From: Treponema brennaborense DSM 12168
Lineage (GTDB): Bacteria > Spirochaetota > Spirochaetia > Treponematales > Treponemataceae
Assembly: GCF_000212415.1 (NCBI RefSeq)
Contig: NC_015500.1
Span: 2,976,001-3,040,000, forward strand
DNA length: 64,000 nucleotides
Reading direction: 5' to 3'
In this document: in pieces, positions 1-7,815 of the stretch
How the letters are laid out: each line of letters begins with the position of its first letter
Position numbering within the stretch: the stretch's first letter is position 1
Notes under the pieces: generated by a model
Seen by the model: only the letters and a program-made list of their open reading frames with translations
Databases searched by the model: none
Told to the model about the DNA's origin: nothing
Made by a program: the position numbers and the translations under genes

Positions 1-510
1 GTGCACGTCGAACAAAACGATATTTGGGGCAACCGGGCGATCCTCGGCAGTTTCGGCCGGGGAAACATTTTTGCCGAAGCATACGCGTGCACACCCGGCG
101 AACCGCTCATGATTTCAGTCACCGCCGCCGAAGACACGGACATTCTGTTCATGGATACCCGGCGAGTTCTGACAACCTGCTCCTCCGGCTGCAAATTTCA
201 TCACACGCTGATCCAAAATTTATTGTATATTATGGCGGAGAAAAATCTGAATCTGACGCGTAAAATAACGCATATTACGCCCAAATCCATTCGCAACCGG
301 CTGCTTTCGTACTTGTCGTTTCAGTCGCGCAAACAGGGATCGTTCGACGTTGCCGTACCGTTCAACCGGCAGCAGCTTGCCGACTACCTGTGCGTGGATC
401 GGAGCGCCCTCTCGAACGAACTGGGCAAAATGCAGGGTGAAGGTCTTCTTTCCGTTGAAAAAAACACGTTTCATCTGATCCGGCACGAACGGACGGTACT
501 CCCGGAGTAA
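1..510 (+). CDS. Crp/Fnr-family transcriptional regulator (5' truncated by window edge)
   Basis: C-terminal part of a cyclic-nucleotide-binding-fold regulator; the true start lies left of the window. Seen: the end of the sensory beta-roll (residues about 1-55), a long dimerisation helix (about 60-95), then a Crp-type winged helix near residues 115-165 with the pattern FNRQQLADYLCVDRSALSNE, the usual recognition-helix region of Fnr relatives. No Fnr-type cysteine cluster is visible in the part present. Family proteins bind palindromic promoters as dimers. It ends 139 bases before pyrE, which has its own promoter, so the two are probably not one operon. The effector and targets cannot be told from this fragment. 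Confidence 0.85.
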   Translation: MHVEQNDIWGNRAILGSFGRGNIFAEAYACTPGEPLMISVTAAEDTDILFMDTRRVLTTCSSGCKFHHTLIQNLLYIMAEKNLNLTRKITHITPKSIRNRLLSYLSFQSRKQGSFDVAVPFNRQQLADYLCVDRSALSNELGKMQGEGLLSVEKNTFHLIRHERTVLPE

Positions 511-549
511 ACCGCCAGCAAACGAGAGCCGCCGTCCGGAAAATCCGGC

Positions 550-578
550 TTGGTATTTTCCGCACCGTATGCTATCAT
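550..578 (+). promoter_or_regulatory. Predicted sigma70-type promoter of pyrE
   Basis: TTGGTA (550-555), a 17-base spacer, TATCAT (573-578). This predicts a start near 585 and a leader of about 64 bases before the pyrE ribosome-binding site. Assigned by pattern only. Confidence 0.5.
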
Positions 579-648
579 ACTCCGGCACGGCGCGGCGAAA
601 AACCCCGGGAACACGGTTCCGCTTCACGCCGTTTCCGCAGGAGGAATA

Positions 649-1308
649 ATGACGTACAAGCAGGAATTCATCAAATTCATGAGCGACAGCGGCGTGCTCA
701 CGTTCGGCGACTTCACGCTGAAAAGCGGACGGCGCGCACCGTATTTTATCAACACGGGCAACTACACTACCGGCGCACATCTGGCGCGTTTGGGCGGATT
801 TTACGCCGACTGCATCAAGGAACACGGCATTCAGGCCGACGTTCTGTTCGGTCCCGCGTACAAGGGAATTCCCCTCGCCGTCAGCGCAGCCGTCGCACTC
901 TATACGAAATACGGGGTCGACGTGCGATACTGCTTTGACCGGAAAGAAATAAAAGATCACGGAGAAGGCGGTGCGTTCGTAGGAAAACAGCCCGAAGCGA
1001 ACGACCGCATCGTCATAATAGAAGACGTCATGACCAGCGGAAAAGCCCTGCGCGAAGTGATGCCCAAGCTGACCGGCTGCGCCGACGTTACGGTTGAAGC
1101 CATGATTATCACCGTTGACCGCATGGAAAAAGGACTGACCGGAACGCTTTCCGCCGTACAGGAAGCCTACCGCGACTTCGGCGTAAAAGTGTATCCGATC
1201 GTAACAATCAACGACATCATTCAGGCTATGGAAGAAGGCGTCATCGCCGGAAAAGAACACCTCGACTCGATGCGCGCGTATCGGGCGCAGTACGGCGTAC
1301 TGAACTGA
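649..1308 (+). CDS. pyrE: Orotate phosphoribosyltransferase
   Basis: Cytoplasmic enzyme of de novo pyrimidine synthesis that joins orotate to PRPP, giving OMP. The 219-residue length fits the family. The PRPP-binding signature RIVIIEDVMTSGKAL lies near residues 120-134, and the substrate region GPAYKGIPLA near 70. The start at 649 is chosen because AGGAGG sits 5-10 bases upstream and the family N-terminus (MTYKQEFIKFM) begins there; the longer open frame upstream is unlike the family. No other pyr gene is in the window. The gene is monocistronic as far as can be seen. Confidence 0.95.
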   Translation: MTYKQEFIKFMSDSGVLTFGDFTLKSGRRAPYFINTGNYTTGAHLARLGGFYADCIKEHGIQADVLFGPAYKGIPLAVSAAVALYTKYGVDVRYCFDRKEIKDHGEGGAFVGKQPEANDRIVIIEDVMTSGKALREVMPKLTGCADVTVEAMIITVDRMEKGLTGTLSAVQEAYRDFGVKVYPIVTINDIIQAMEEGVIAGKEHLDSMRAYRAQYGVLN

Positions 1309-1369
1309 TTCACCTGCAATCTGATATCGAATAAACGCCGGGTCGAAGAGCTATTGCGGTAGCGCCGAA

Positions 1370-2356
1370 TCACAATCCGCGCAGTGCGCGCGCTTCGCGG
1401 ATTACTTCGCGGACGCCGCCGCGGCAGAGCGCCGAAATGAACGGACGGCCTACCAGAACCTGCGCCGCGCCGAACCGGGCGGCGGTTTCAATATCGCCTT
1501 TATCGCGTATACCGCCGTCAACCCACAATTCGCCGCAGTTCGCTTGCAGCGCGCGCCCGTACTCGGCCAAAAAAGCGGCCGTACTGCCGCGGCGGGTTTC
1601 AATGCGGCCGCCGTGATTTGAAACGACCGCCACGTCGGGTTTCAGCTCGCGCACCAGCTCCACGTCGGCTTCGGTAAATATTCCCTTTACCGCAAACGGG
1701 ACGCGAAGCGCGCGCCGAATCTCACGCAGCTGTGCCGCGTTCTTTTTTTCGAGCCGAACCAAATTGCGCATCGTTACGATATTATACGAATCGATATCGA
1801 CTCCTATCAGTTCCGCACAGGAACCGGCCCATTCGATACGCTCGAAAATACGCTTGTTTTCATACGGTTTAATGAACACGGCGGCGCGGCGTTCCGGATA
1901 AAACCGCCGCACGGCGCGAAGCGCGGCGATACCGCCCAAAATTTTTTCATCCGGACAACCGTCGCCGATCGAAAGCGCGATTCCGGCTTCGCTTACCGCC
2001 GTAATCAGATCAAAATAAAACGAACGTTCGTCCTGATACCCGACGTTTTCAACGCCGCCGGTAATCGGCGCAAGCCTGATCAGCGGCATCCGCTGAGGTG
2101 CCGCAGTTTGAAGCGGCGATTTTTCGGCTCCATACGGCAAGGCGGCAAGTTGAAGCGATTCCGCGGCTTCACGCGAGGTTTCCGCCGACGGCGGACTGCC
2201 GGCAGCGAAAGTCCGTGCAAGAATTTTCCAGTCTTCGCAATTTCTGCGGAAATTTTCATTACCGTACACGCCGCCCATTCCCGGCAATTCACCGGTACAT
2301 CCGGACCCGTCGCATACAGCGCAGAAATGACATTTATAGTTTAATCGCCGAAACAT
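1370..2356 (-). CDS. FMN-dependent alpha-hydroxy-acid dehydrogenase/oxidase family protein
   Basis: TIM-barrel flavoprotein of the lactate/glycolate oxidase family, which oxidises 2-hydroxy acids to 2-keto acids. The C-terminal half carries the FMN/substrate signatures VVSNHGGR (near residue 245), LWVDGGIRDKGD and VLVGRPF. The N-terminus is unusual: a cysteine-rich start (YKCHFCAVCDGSGC) with CxxC and CxxxxxC spacing, which could hold a metal or be redox active. It starts inside the 3' end of the phosphofructokinase gene (16-base overlap), so the two are probably co-transcribed and translationally coupled. The substrate cannot be told; an isopentenyl-diphosphate isomerase type 2-like role is less likely. 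Confidence 0.75.
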   Translation of the reverse strand: MFRRLNYKCHFCAVCDGSGCTGELPGMGGVYGNENFRRNCEDWKILARTFAAGSPPSAETSREAAESLQLAALPYGAEKSPLQTAAPQRMPLIRLAPITGGVENVGYQDERSFYFDLITAVSEAGIALSIGDGCPDEKILGGIAALRAVRRFYPERRAAVFIKPYENKRIFERIEWAGSCAELIGVDIDSYNIVTMRNLVRLEKKNAAQLREIRRALRVPFAVKGIFTEADVELVRELKPDVAVVSNHGGRIETRRGSTAAFLAEYGRALQANCGELWVDGGIRDKGDIETAARFGAAQVLVGRPFISALCRGGVREVIREARALRGL

Positions 2357-3426
2357 GTTCCAACTTCGCGCCCGGCCAGCAGCATTTTATCATCGAGCGG
2401 AACCCGCTTTATTTTTCCGGCCACATTTTCAAGCGGCACGCCTACCACTTTTCCGTTCTGCAGCGCAACCATTTTGCCGAAGTCGCCTTGCGAAAGCATG
2501 TGCGCCGCCGCGGTTCCGAAAATCGTCGCAAGCGCCCTGTCGTACGCGACGGGCGTTCCTCCGCGCTGCAAATAACCGAGCACGGTAACGCGCGACTCAA
2601 GCGCAGTCGCTTCTTCCAATTCGTGCGCAACGCGATACGCAATGGAATACGGCATCGCAAGCCGCGATTTTTTAAAGGTCTTTTTATCCATAAGCGCTTC
2701 TTCTTCGGAAAGCGCGCCTTCGGCAACCACCACGATGGAAAACGCCTTTCCGGCATCGCGCCGTTTTTTCAGATGATCGGCGATTGAAGCGATATTGTAC
2801 GGTATTTCGGGCAGCAGGATAACGTCTCCGCCGCCGGCAACTCCCGCGTACAAACCCAGCCAGCCGGCCTTATGGCCCATCACTTCAATGACCATGATCC
2901 GGTTGTGACTGTGCGCGGTCGTGTGGATGCGGTCGATTGCTTCGGTAGCGACGGAAACCGCGGTATGGAAACCGAACGTGATATCGGTTTCGACCAAATC
3001 GTTGTCTATCGTTTTCGGCAGTCCGATAACGTTCAATCCCTCTTGGGCAAGCAGACTGCCGGTCGTGTTCGTTCCGTTTCCGCCGAGTACGACGAGCGCG
3101 TCGAGCCCCCACTTTTTATAATTGGCTTTGATTCGTTCGACGGCGGACATTCCGGTCTCAGGGTCGATTTCCTCATTTTTAAACGGTTTTTCGCGCGAAG
3201 TTCCCAAAATGGTTCCGCCGCGCGTCAAAATACCCGAAAAATCTTCGGGATGCAGTTCCCGCGCGTTGCCTTCTATTAAACCGCGGTACCCGTGTTCAAT
3301 ACCGATCACGTTCATACCGAACTGATCAATCGCGGTACGCGCGACGCCGCGGATCGCCGCGTTCAAGCCGGGAGCATCCCCGCCGGAAGTTAAAATACCG
3401 AATGTTTTCACCGCAGATTTTTGCAT
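2341..3426 (-). CDS. pfkA: 6-phosphofructokinase (PfkA family)
   Basis: Glycolytic phosphorylation of fructose 6-phosphate; 361 residues. The N-terminal loop is GILTSGGDAPGLNAA (residues 10-24). The phosphoryl-donor loop reads GGNGTNTTG from residue 115 and the catalytic loop PKTIDNDL from 137. By family knowledge, Gly after the third donor-loop residue points to ATP, while Lys in PKTIDND is typical of PPi-type or mixed group III enzymes. The third donor-loop residue, usually Asp or Glu, is Asn here. The donor is therefore not certain. RBS GAGGAG precedes the start; a promoter is visible at 3454-3482. Followed with overlap by the FMN dehydrogenase gene. Confidence 0.9.
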   Translation of the reverse strand: MQKSAVKTFGILTSGGDAPGLNAAIRGVARTAIDQFGMNVIGIEHGYRGLIEGNARELHPEDFSGILTRGGTILGTSREKPFKNEEIDPETGMSAVERIKANYKKWGLDALVVLGGNGTNTTGSLLAQEGLNVIGLPKTIDNDLVETDITFGFHTAVSVATEAIDRIHTTAHSHNRIMVIEVMGHKAGWLGLYAGVAGGGDVILLPEIPYNIASIADHLKKRRDAGKAFSIVVVAEGALSEEEALMDKKTFKKSRLAMPYSIAYRVAHELEEATALESRVTVLGYLQRGGTPVAYDRALATIFGTAAAHMLSQGDFGKMVALQNGKVVGVPLENVAGKIKRVPLDDKMLLAGREVGTCFGD

Positions 3427-3453
3427 GGGAAGCTCCTCTGATAAGCTGCTTTC

Positions 3454-3482
3454 AGTATAACAGATACGCCGGCGGCACGCAA
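3454..3482 (-). promoter_or_regulatory. Predicted promoter of the phosphofructokinase gene
   Basis: On the minus strand TTGCGT (3482-3477), 17-base spacer, TATACT (3459-3454), about 28 bases before the ATG. Short leader with RBS GAGGAG. Confidence 0.5.
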
Positions 3483-3518
3483 GAAATAAATGTGCGGGCG
3501 CCGAACTGCCGAAATTCC

Positions 3519-3578
3519 GCGCCGCTTTGCGTCACTGAAACGCCGCTCGAACCTAGCCCGCGCCGCTTTGCATCACTG
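3519..3578 (+). repeat. Direct repeat at the birA 3' end
   Basis: A 19-base unit (GCGCCGCTTTGCGTCACTG) at 3519-3537 recurs with one change at 3560-3578, where it runs into the birA stop codon. One of several short duplications found at gene ends in this window. Confidence 0.7.
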
Positions 3579-4745
3579 CGCCACGCGCGCACTGCGCAGC
3601 GTTACTTCGCCCGATCCCAGCGCGCGTCGCGTTCCGTCCGGCAGCTCCACGATAAGGCGCGCGCCGTCGTCTATGGAAACGAAACGCGCCGCGTATCCGG
3701 ACGAAGCGTCCCCGGCGAGCGGGAACACGGTCAATTCCTGTCCTCCGGTAAAAAGCGATCGTTCCCGATATTCCCGCATCACCGGATTTACCGATGCGCC
3801 GGTGTCGACTGCAGTGCGTTCAGCAGTTGCAGATTCGGCTGCGTACCCGCCGCTTTCGTCAAGCGCACGCATCACTTCGTATACGAGGGCGGCGGCCAGT
3901 TCGTTCCGGCGCAATCCGCCTGACGCGGCTGCCGGTTCGTCTCCGGCAGAGGGCAAAACGGTGCCCGCAACGCGCGCAATTTGATCGGGAAACCCGTCGC
4001 CGCTTTCGGCAATATTGACGCCGATCCCGACGACGGCGGCTTCTATAATACCCGTTTCAAAATTGCTGACGCCTTCGGTGAGAATGCCGCATATCTTTTT
4101 GCCGTGCAGAAACACGTCGTTCACCCATTTTATCCGGGCGTCGACGCCGTATACGCGCGAAAGCGCGCGGCAGACACCCACGGCGGCACTCGCGGTAAGC
4201 AAAGCCGGCTCGTGCACGCCGCCTGCGGGAACGTACACCAGGCTGACGTACAATCCGGTGTGCGACGGTGAATAAAACGGACGCCCCAGTCTGCCCCGCC
4301 CGGCAGTCTGCGTTTCGGCAAAAAACGCGGAACCGTGCAGCGCCCGCCCCTCCGCAGAAAGGGATCCGTCCGCCGTATGTACAAACGCCGCACCGGAAAG
4401 CGCCTTTTTAGCTTCGCTGTTCGTGGAATCGGTAACGCCGAACACGCGAACTTTACCGCTAAAATCCGTACGGCTTCCTTGTGCGGCGCCGCACAAGGAA
4501 GCTGTGCTGCACAAGGAGGCTGCGCGCCGCTCGATCAGCGATGCGTCCAGTGATTCGCCTTCCCGAACGAGCCGATATCCGCGGTTCGTTCCGGCTTCAA
4601 GCACGTAACCGTCCGAACGCAGCGCCGAAACGGCTTTCCATACGGCGGTACGCGAAACGCCGCACCGCTCGGCCAAATCTTCTCCGGACACGACCGCGCC
4701 GTCCGCCTCCCGTAATATGGAAAGAATACGGTCTTTGGTCTTCAT
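3573..4745 (-). CDS. birA: Biotin--[acetyl-CoA-carboxylase] ligase, BirA type with N-terminal HTH
   Basis: Activates biotin with ATP and attaches it to the carrier-protein lysine; proteins with the N-terminal winged helix also repress biotin genes. Seen: HTH at residues about 5-60 (GEDLAERCGVSRTAVWKAV), the substrate motif DSTN, the ligase loop GRGRLGR, KWVNDVFLHGKKICGIL, and a C-terminal SH3-like domain. At 390 residues it is longer than the usual 320-330; extra sequence lies between HTH and ligase domain (ASLCSTASLCGAAQGS, carrying a 30-base palindrome) and before the C-terminal domain. The ATG overlaps the stop of the P-II-like gene by 4 bases, implying translational coupling. No biotin synthesis genes are nearby. 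Confidence 0.9.
   Translation of the reverse strand: MKTKDRILSILREADGAVVSGEDLAERCGVSRTAVWKAVSALRSDGYVLEAGTNRGYRLVREGESLDASLIERRAASLCSTASLCGAAQGSRTDFSGKVRVFGVTDSTNSEAKKALSGAAFVHTADGSLSAEGRALHGSAFFAETQTAGRGRLGRPFYSPSHTGLYVSLVYVPAGGVHEPALLTASAAVGVCRALSRVYGVDARIKWVNDVFLHGKKICGILTEGVSNFETGIIEAAVVGIGVNIAESGDGFPDQIARVAGTVLPSAGDEPAAASGGLRRNELAAALVYEVMRALDESGGYAAESATAERTAVDTGASVNPVMREYRERSLFTGGQELTVFPLAGDASSGYAARFVSIDDGARLIVELPDGTRRALGSGEVTLRSARVAQ
4473..4502. repeat. 30-base perfect palindrome inside birA
   Basis: The arms GCTTCCTTGTGCGGC and its exact complement meet at 4487/4488 with no loop. A partial copy (GTGCTGCACAAGGAGGC) follows at once. It lies in frame in a stretch not expected in BirA, between the HTH and the catalytic domain. 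Confidence 0.85.
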
Positions 4746-5404
4746 TCTTTCGCCGCTTTCTGCCCCAGCGAAGTGAAACTGTCCACGTCCATGCAATACG
4801 CGATGCCGCTGCCCGGTTCGGCAAGACACGGCAGCGTGCATACGGCCTCAAGAACGGCGTCAGCCTTTTGTTTTTCCGTCAAAATGAGCAGCATTTCCTT
4901 TTCGGGCACCAGCGTTATACCGAAAAACGACGCGTCTTCTTCACGAGCCGTACCGCGCGCATGGATAACCGTTCCGCCGCCGGCACCCGCCTTACGGGCT
5001 GCGGCCATCGCGTCGTCGGCAAATCCCTTATTCAAAATAACCGTGATCAGTTTATGCGTTTTTTCCGTCATACGGGTCTCCTCCGCAGATTCCGCCGGAA
5101 CTGCGTGTTTGTTTTTAAAAAAGGTCGAAACTTCGCGCGCGAACAGAATGCCGTAATGCGCTTTCTGATCGGCGGTTCCCGCTCGAACGGCGTCCATCAT
5201 CGCCTGTTTCTGCGCGCTGTCCACGACGGAAAAGACGATATCTTTAGCCGTATCGCCGACGCCGAGCAGCCGCAAAAACGAGTTTTCGGCCGTACCGCGC
5301 GCCATCAGCACGGTTCCCCCGCGCGCTCCGGCAGCTTTGAGAATCGAAGCGATCCGATCTCCTTCGTTATGCGGCACGATCGCCACCAATTGGGAAAACG
5401 TCAC
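4742..5404 (-). CDS. Tandem P-II-like (GlnB-fold) regulatory protein
   Basis: A 220-residue protein made of two similar halves (about 1-95 and 115-220). Each begins with a hydrophobic strand and carries the AG(A/G)xGGTV...ARGT pattern typical of P-II-like proteins encoded beside transporters. The start is GTG at 5404, preceded by GGAGGT and overlapping the stop of the DUF1538 gene by 4 bases (GTGA); the longer frame upstream lies wholly in the DUF1538 gene. P-II-like proteins usually bind nucleotides and gate a partner transporter; here the natural partner is the DUF1538 protein. No uridylylation T-loop tyrosine is evident. The birA gene follows with a 4-base overlap. Confidence 0.75.
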   Translation of the reverse strand: MTFSQLVAIVPHNEGDRIASILKAAGARGGTVLMARGTAENSFLRLLGVGDTAKDIVFSVVDSAQKQAMMDAVRAGTADQKAHYGILFAREVSTFFKNKHAVPAESAEETRMTEKTHKLITVILNKGFADDAMAAARKAGAGGGTVIHARGTAREEDASFFGITLVPEKEMLLILTEKQKADAVLEAVCTLPCLAEPGSGIAYCMDVDSFTSLGQKAAKE

Positions 5405-6885
5405 GCGGCACCTCCTATTTTCCGTAACGAATTGCGGTATAAAAGTCCGACCGTTTGGATCGCAATCAGCGGCGTAAGCGCAACGAGGGCGATAACGCCG
5501 AACGCGTCGGTTACCGGATTTCCGCCGCACGCCGAAGAAATACCCAGCGTGAACGACAGCACGAACGTGGAAGTCATGGGGCCGGACGCAACTCCGCCGG
5601 AATCGAATGCAATCGCGGTAAACAGTTTCGGACAGAAAAACGACATCGCGAGCGCCAGCGCGTAACCGGGTATTAAATACCACCAAATGCTGAATCCGGC
5701 AAGAATGCGCACCATGGAAAGCCCGACGGAAACGGCGACCCCGGCGGAAAGCGCAACGAGCAAAAAGCGCCGCTTCACCGTACCGCCGGAAACCGTTTCA
5801 ACCTGATCCGTCAGCACCCACACCGCGGGTTCGGCACAGACGACGACGGCGCCGAGCACCACGCCCACGCCGATGATCAGCGCTTCGTACAAAGCGCCGT
5901 TCGCTTCTGCGGCAACGTAGCCGCCCAAAATCCGCCCTAACGAAGATCCCGCCAGCATAAAGCCGCCTTTTACCCCGACCAAAAAGATAATCAGCCCGAT
6001 AAAACTGTAGATCAACCCTTTTATTATTTTGGCAAACCGATACGGCGGCATTTTTATGAGCGTCAGCTGAAACACGGCGAATAAAGCGATAAGCGGCAGC
6101 AGCGCGTACGTGACTTCTTTGAAAACTTCGGGCAGTAGCCGCAGAAAAATACCAAGCCCTTCGACTTCTTCCGCCGAAGCGGCGGCAGCCGCGTTTTCCG
6201 CCCCGGACGGCCCGGTATATATACCGAACAGCAATACGGCGAAAATCGGGCCGACGGACACAATGCCTATCAGGCCGAAACTGTCGTTGTCGCGGGCGCG
6301 CACCGCCGCAACTCCCACGCCGAGCGCCATGATAAACGGCACCGTCATCGGCCCGGTCGTCGCTCCGCCTGAATCGAAGGCGACGGCAAGAAATTCGGGC
6401 GGCGTAAAATACGCACAGATGAACACAATCGCGTACGAAATGCACAGCACTACGTTGAGCGGCAGCGCGAGTACGGTACGCAGCAATCCAATCATGACGA
6501 ACAGCCCGATACCGGCCGAAATCATCATGACGAGCGCAAATTTATGTACGGCGGGACTGACGGATTGGATCTGTCCGGCAAGCACCTGTACGTCGGGTTC
6601 GGCAGCCGTAACCAAAAATCCGGTAACGAACGCGACGGAAAGCAGCAGCGGCAGACTGCGTTTTTTAACCAGAGCGGAGCCGGCCGCTTCGCCGATCGGC
6701 AGAATACCCAGATCCACGCCGAGCAGAAACACCGTCAGCCCGACGATAAGCAGCACGCCGCCGATAACGAATCGGGCTATCAGCACGCCGCCGAGCGGTG
6801 CTACCGTACACCCCAAAATAAGCACGATAACCATAATGGGAACGACCGAATACAGCGTTTCCCGAAATTTTACCAACAGATTCAT
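5401..6885 (-). CDS. DUF1538 membrane protein, two repeats fused (UmpAB-like)
   Basis: Polytopic inner-membrane protein, 494 residues, with about a dozen hydrophobic segments. It is an internal duplication: FDSGGATTGPMTVPF at residue 170 matches FDSGGVASGPMTSTF at 427, and AEPDVQVL near 95 matches AEPAVWVL in the second half. DUF1538 proteins are often encoded as separate subunits; I recall a reported two-subunit cation/proton antiporter (UmpA/UmpB) in this family, but the substrate here is unproven. A P-II-like protein follows with a 4-base overlap, suggesting nucleotide-controlled transport. It starts just after mtnN ends (10 bases), on the same strand. Confidence 0.8.
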   Translation of the reverse strand: MNLLVKFRETLYSVVPIMVIVLILGCTVAPLGGVLIARFVIGGVLLIVGLTVFLLGVDLGILPIGEAAGSALVKKRSLPLLLSVAFVTGFLVTAAEPDVQVLAGQIQSVSPAVHKFALVMMISAGIGLFVMIGLLRTVLALPLNVVLCISYAIVFICAYFTPPEFLAVAFDSGGATTGPMTVPFIMALGVGVAAVRARDNDSFGLIGIVSVGPIFAVLLFGIYTGPSGAENAAAAASAEEVEGLGIFLRLLPEVFKEVTYALLPLIALFAVFQLTLIKMPPYRFAKIIKGLIYSFIGLIIFLVGVKGGFMLAGSSLGRILGGYVAAEANGALYEALIIGVGVVLGAVVVCAEPAVWVLTDQVETVSGGTVKRRFLLVALSAGVAVSVGLSMVRILAGFSIWWYLIPGYALALAMSFFCPKLFTAIAFDSGGVASGPMTSTFVLSFTLGISSACGGNPVTDAFGVIALVALTPLIAIQTVGLLYRNSLRKIGGAA

Positions 6886-6895
6886 TTATAGCGTA

Positions 6896-7591
6896 TTATA
6901 ACCGTTCAAGCAGTGCAATAACAAGAGCGGCGCTCGTTTCTCCCGCGGCTTTTTCATTGAAAACCGCCGTCCGGCCGCCGTCGTCGTCGGCCATATCGGA
7001 CATGCTGCGCACCACGACGAACGGAACGGCGTTCAGCGTACACACGTGAGCCACGGCCGCCCCTTCCATTTCGACGCACGCCGGAGCGCAGAGAGCCCGG
7101 ATCGCCTGTTTTTTTTCCGCGGAACTGATGAACTGGTCTCCGCTTGCAACTCTGCCGCACACTACGTTCCGTTCCGGAAACAGCGCCTTACAGACCTCTT
7201 CGGCACGGGAAACGAACGTTTCGTCGGCCTTGAACGCAACAGGCAAACCGGGAACACCGCCGGCTTCGTACCCCCATGCGGTAACGTCAACGTCGTGATA
7301 CATGACGTCGGTGGAAATCACCAAATCGAGCACGCCGAGTCCCGAAGCGAACGCTCCCGCGGCTCCGGTATTGACGACGCCGGTTACGTCGAACGACCGG
7401 ATGAGCAGCTGCGTACAGACGGCGGCGTTCACTTTACCGATGCCGCTTTTTGCCACTACGACCGGCGTTCCGTTTATCGTTCCTTCGATAAATTCGATTG
7501 CGGCTATCCGCGTTATAAGCGGATTAACGATGTTTTTTCGTAAAAGAGCAACTTCTACGTCCATAGCGCCTATTATGCCGAGTTTCTTCAT
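6896..7591 (-). CDS. mtnN: 5'-methylthioadenosine/S-adenosylhomocysteine nucleosidase
   Basis: Cleaves adenine from methylthioadenosine and S-adenosylhomocysteine, relieving methyltransferase inhibition and feeding methionine and quorum-signal pathways. The 231 residues fit the family. Seen: MKKLGIIGAMDVEV start, SGIGKVNAA (near residue 50), NTGAAGAF, and the catalytic region VEMEGAAVAHVC. The ATG at 7591 is preceded by AAAGGTGG; the extra upstream residues are not family-like. It probably heads the minus-strand run mtnN, DUF1538, P-II-like, birA, where gaps are 10, -4 and -4 bases. Confidence 0.93.
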   Translation of the reverse strand: MKKLGIIGAMDVEVALLRKNIVNPLITRIAAIEFIEGTINGTPVVVAKSGIGKVNAAVCTQLLIRSFDVTGVVNTGAAGAFASGLGVLDLVISTDVMYHDVDVTAWGYEAGGVPGLPVAFKADETFVSRAEEVCKALFPERNVVCGRVASGDQFISSAEKKQAIRALCAPACVEMEGAAVAHVCTLNAVPFVVVRSMSDMADDDGGRTAVFNEKAAGETSAALVIALLERL

Positions 7592-7648
7592 AAAACAACC
7601 ACCTTTTACAAACTTTGCGAAAAAACGCATTGAATGCGAAAAAATATA

Positions 7649-7677
7649 TTGACATATTTTTATCAAATCAGTATATT
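7649..7677 (+). promoter_or_regulatory. Strong predicted promoter of a short transcript
   Basis: Perfect TTGACA (7649-7654), 17-base spacer, TATATT (7672-7677), facing away from mtnN. No start codon with an RBS follows before the terminator at 7703-7749, so it appears to make only a short RNA. Confidence 0.65.
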
Positions 7678-7683
7678 ATGGAT

Positions 7684-7750
7684 AAGCAGCAAGAAAAAGT
7701 ATAAACCGTACCGCGTTTTCCTCCTCCTTTAGCGGTACGGTTTTTTTATT
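7684..7750 (+). ncRNA. Candidate small RNA with an anti-Shine-Dalgarno loop
   Basis: About 65 nt between a near-consensus promoter and an intrinsic terminator. The 5' part (7684-7702) is A/G-rich and unstructured. The 17-base terminator loop contains CCTCCTCCTTT, which includes CCTCCTTT, the same sequence as the 3' end of bacterial 16S rRNA, so the loop could pair with the AGGAGG ribosome-binding sites common in this window. C-rich loops are known in regulatory RNAs such as staphylococcal RsaE and RNAIII. The promoter-terminator pair is seen; the function is inference. A simple bidirectional terminator is the alternative. Confidence 0.45.
7703..7749. terminator. Intrinsic terminator, possibly bidirectional
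   Basis: Perfect 12-base stem AAACCGTACCGC (7703-7714) with GCGGTACGGTTT (7732-7743), then a T-rich tail on the plus strand. On the minus strand a weaker T-rich stretch follows and could end transcription of the hydrolase gene at 7816. Confidence 0.85.
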
Positions 7751-7815
7751 TTAAACCGGTTAACGGTACGAACGTTTCAGCCGGAAAAAGAAGCGGCGTA
7801 AAAGCACCGCACGTT

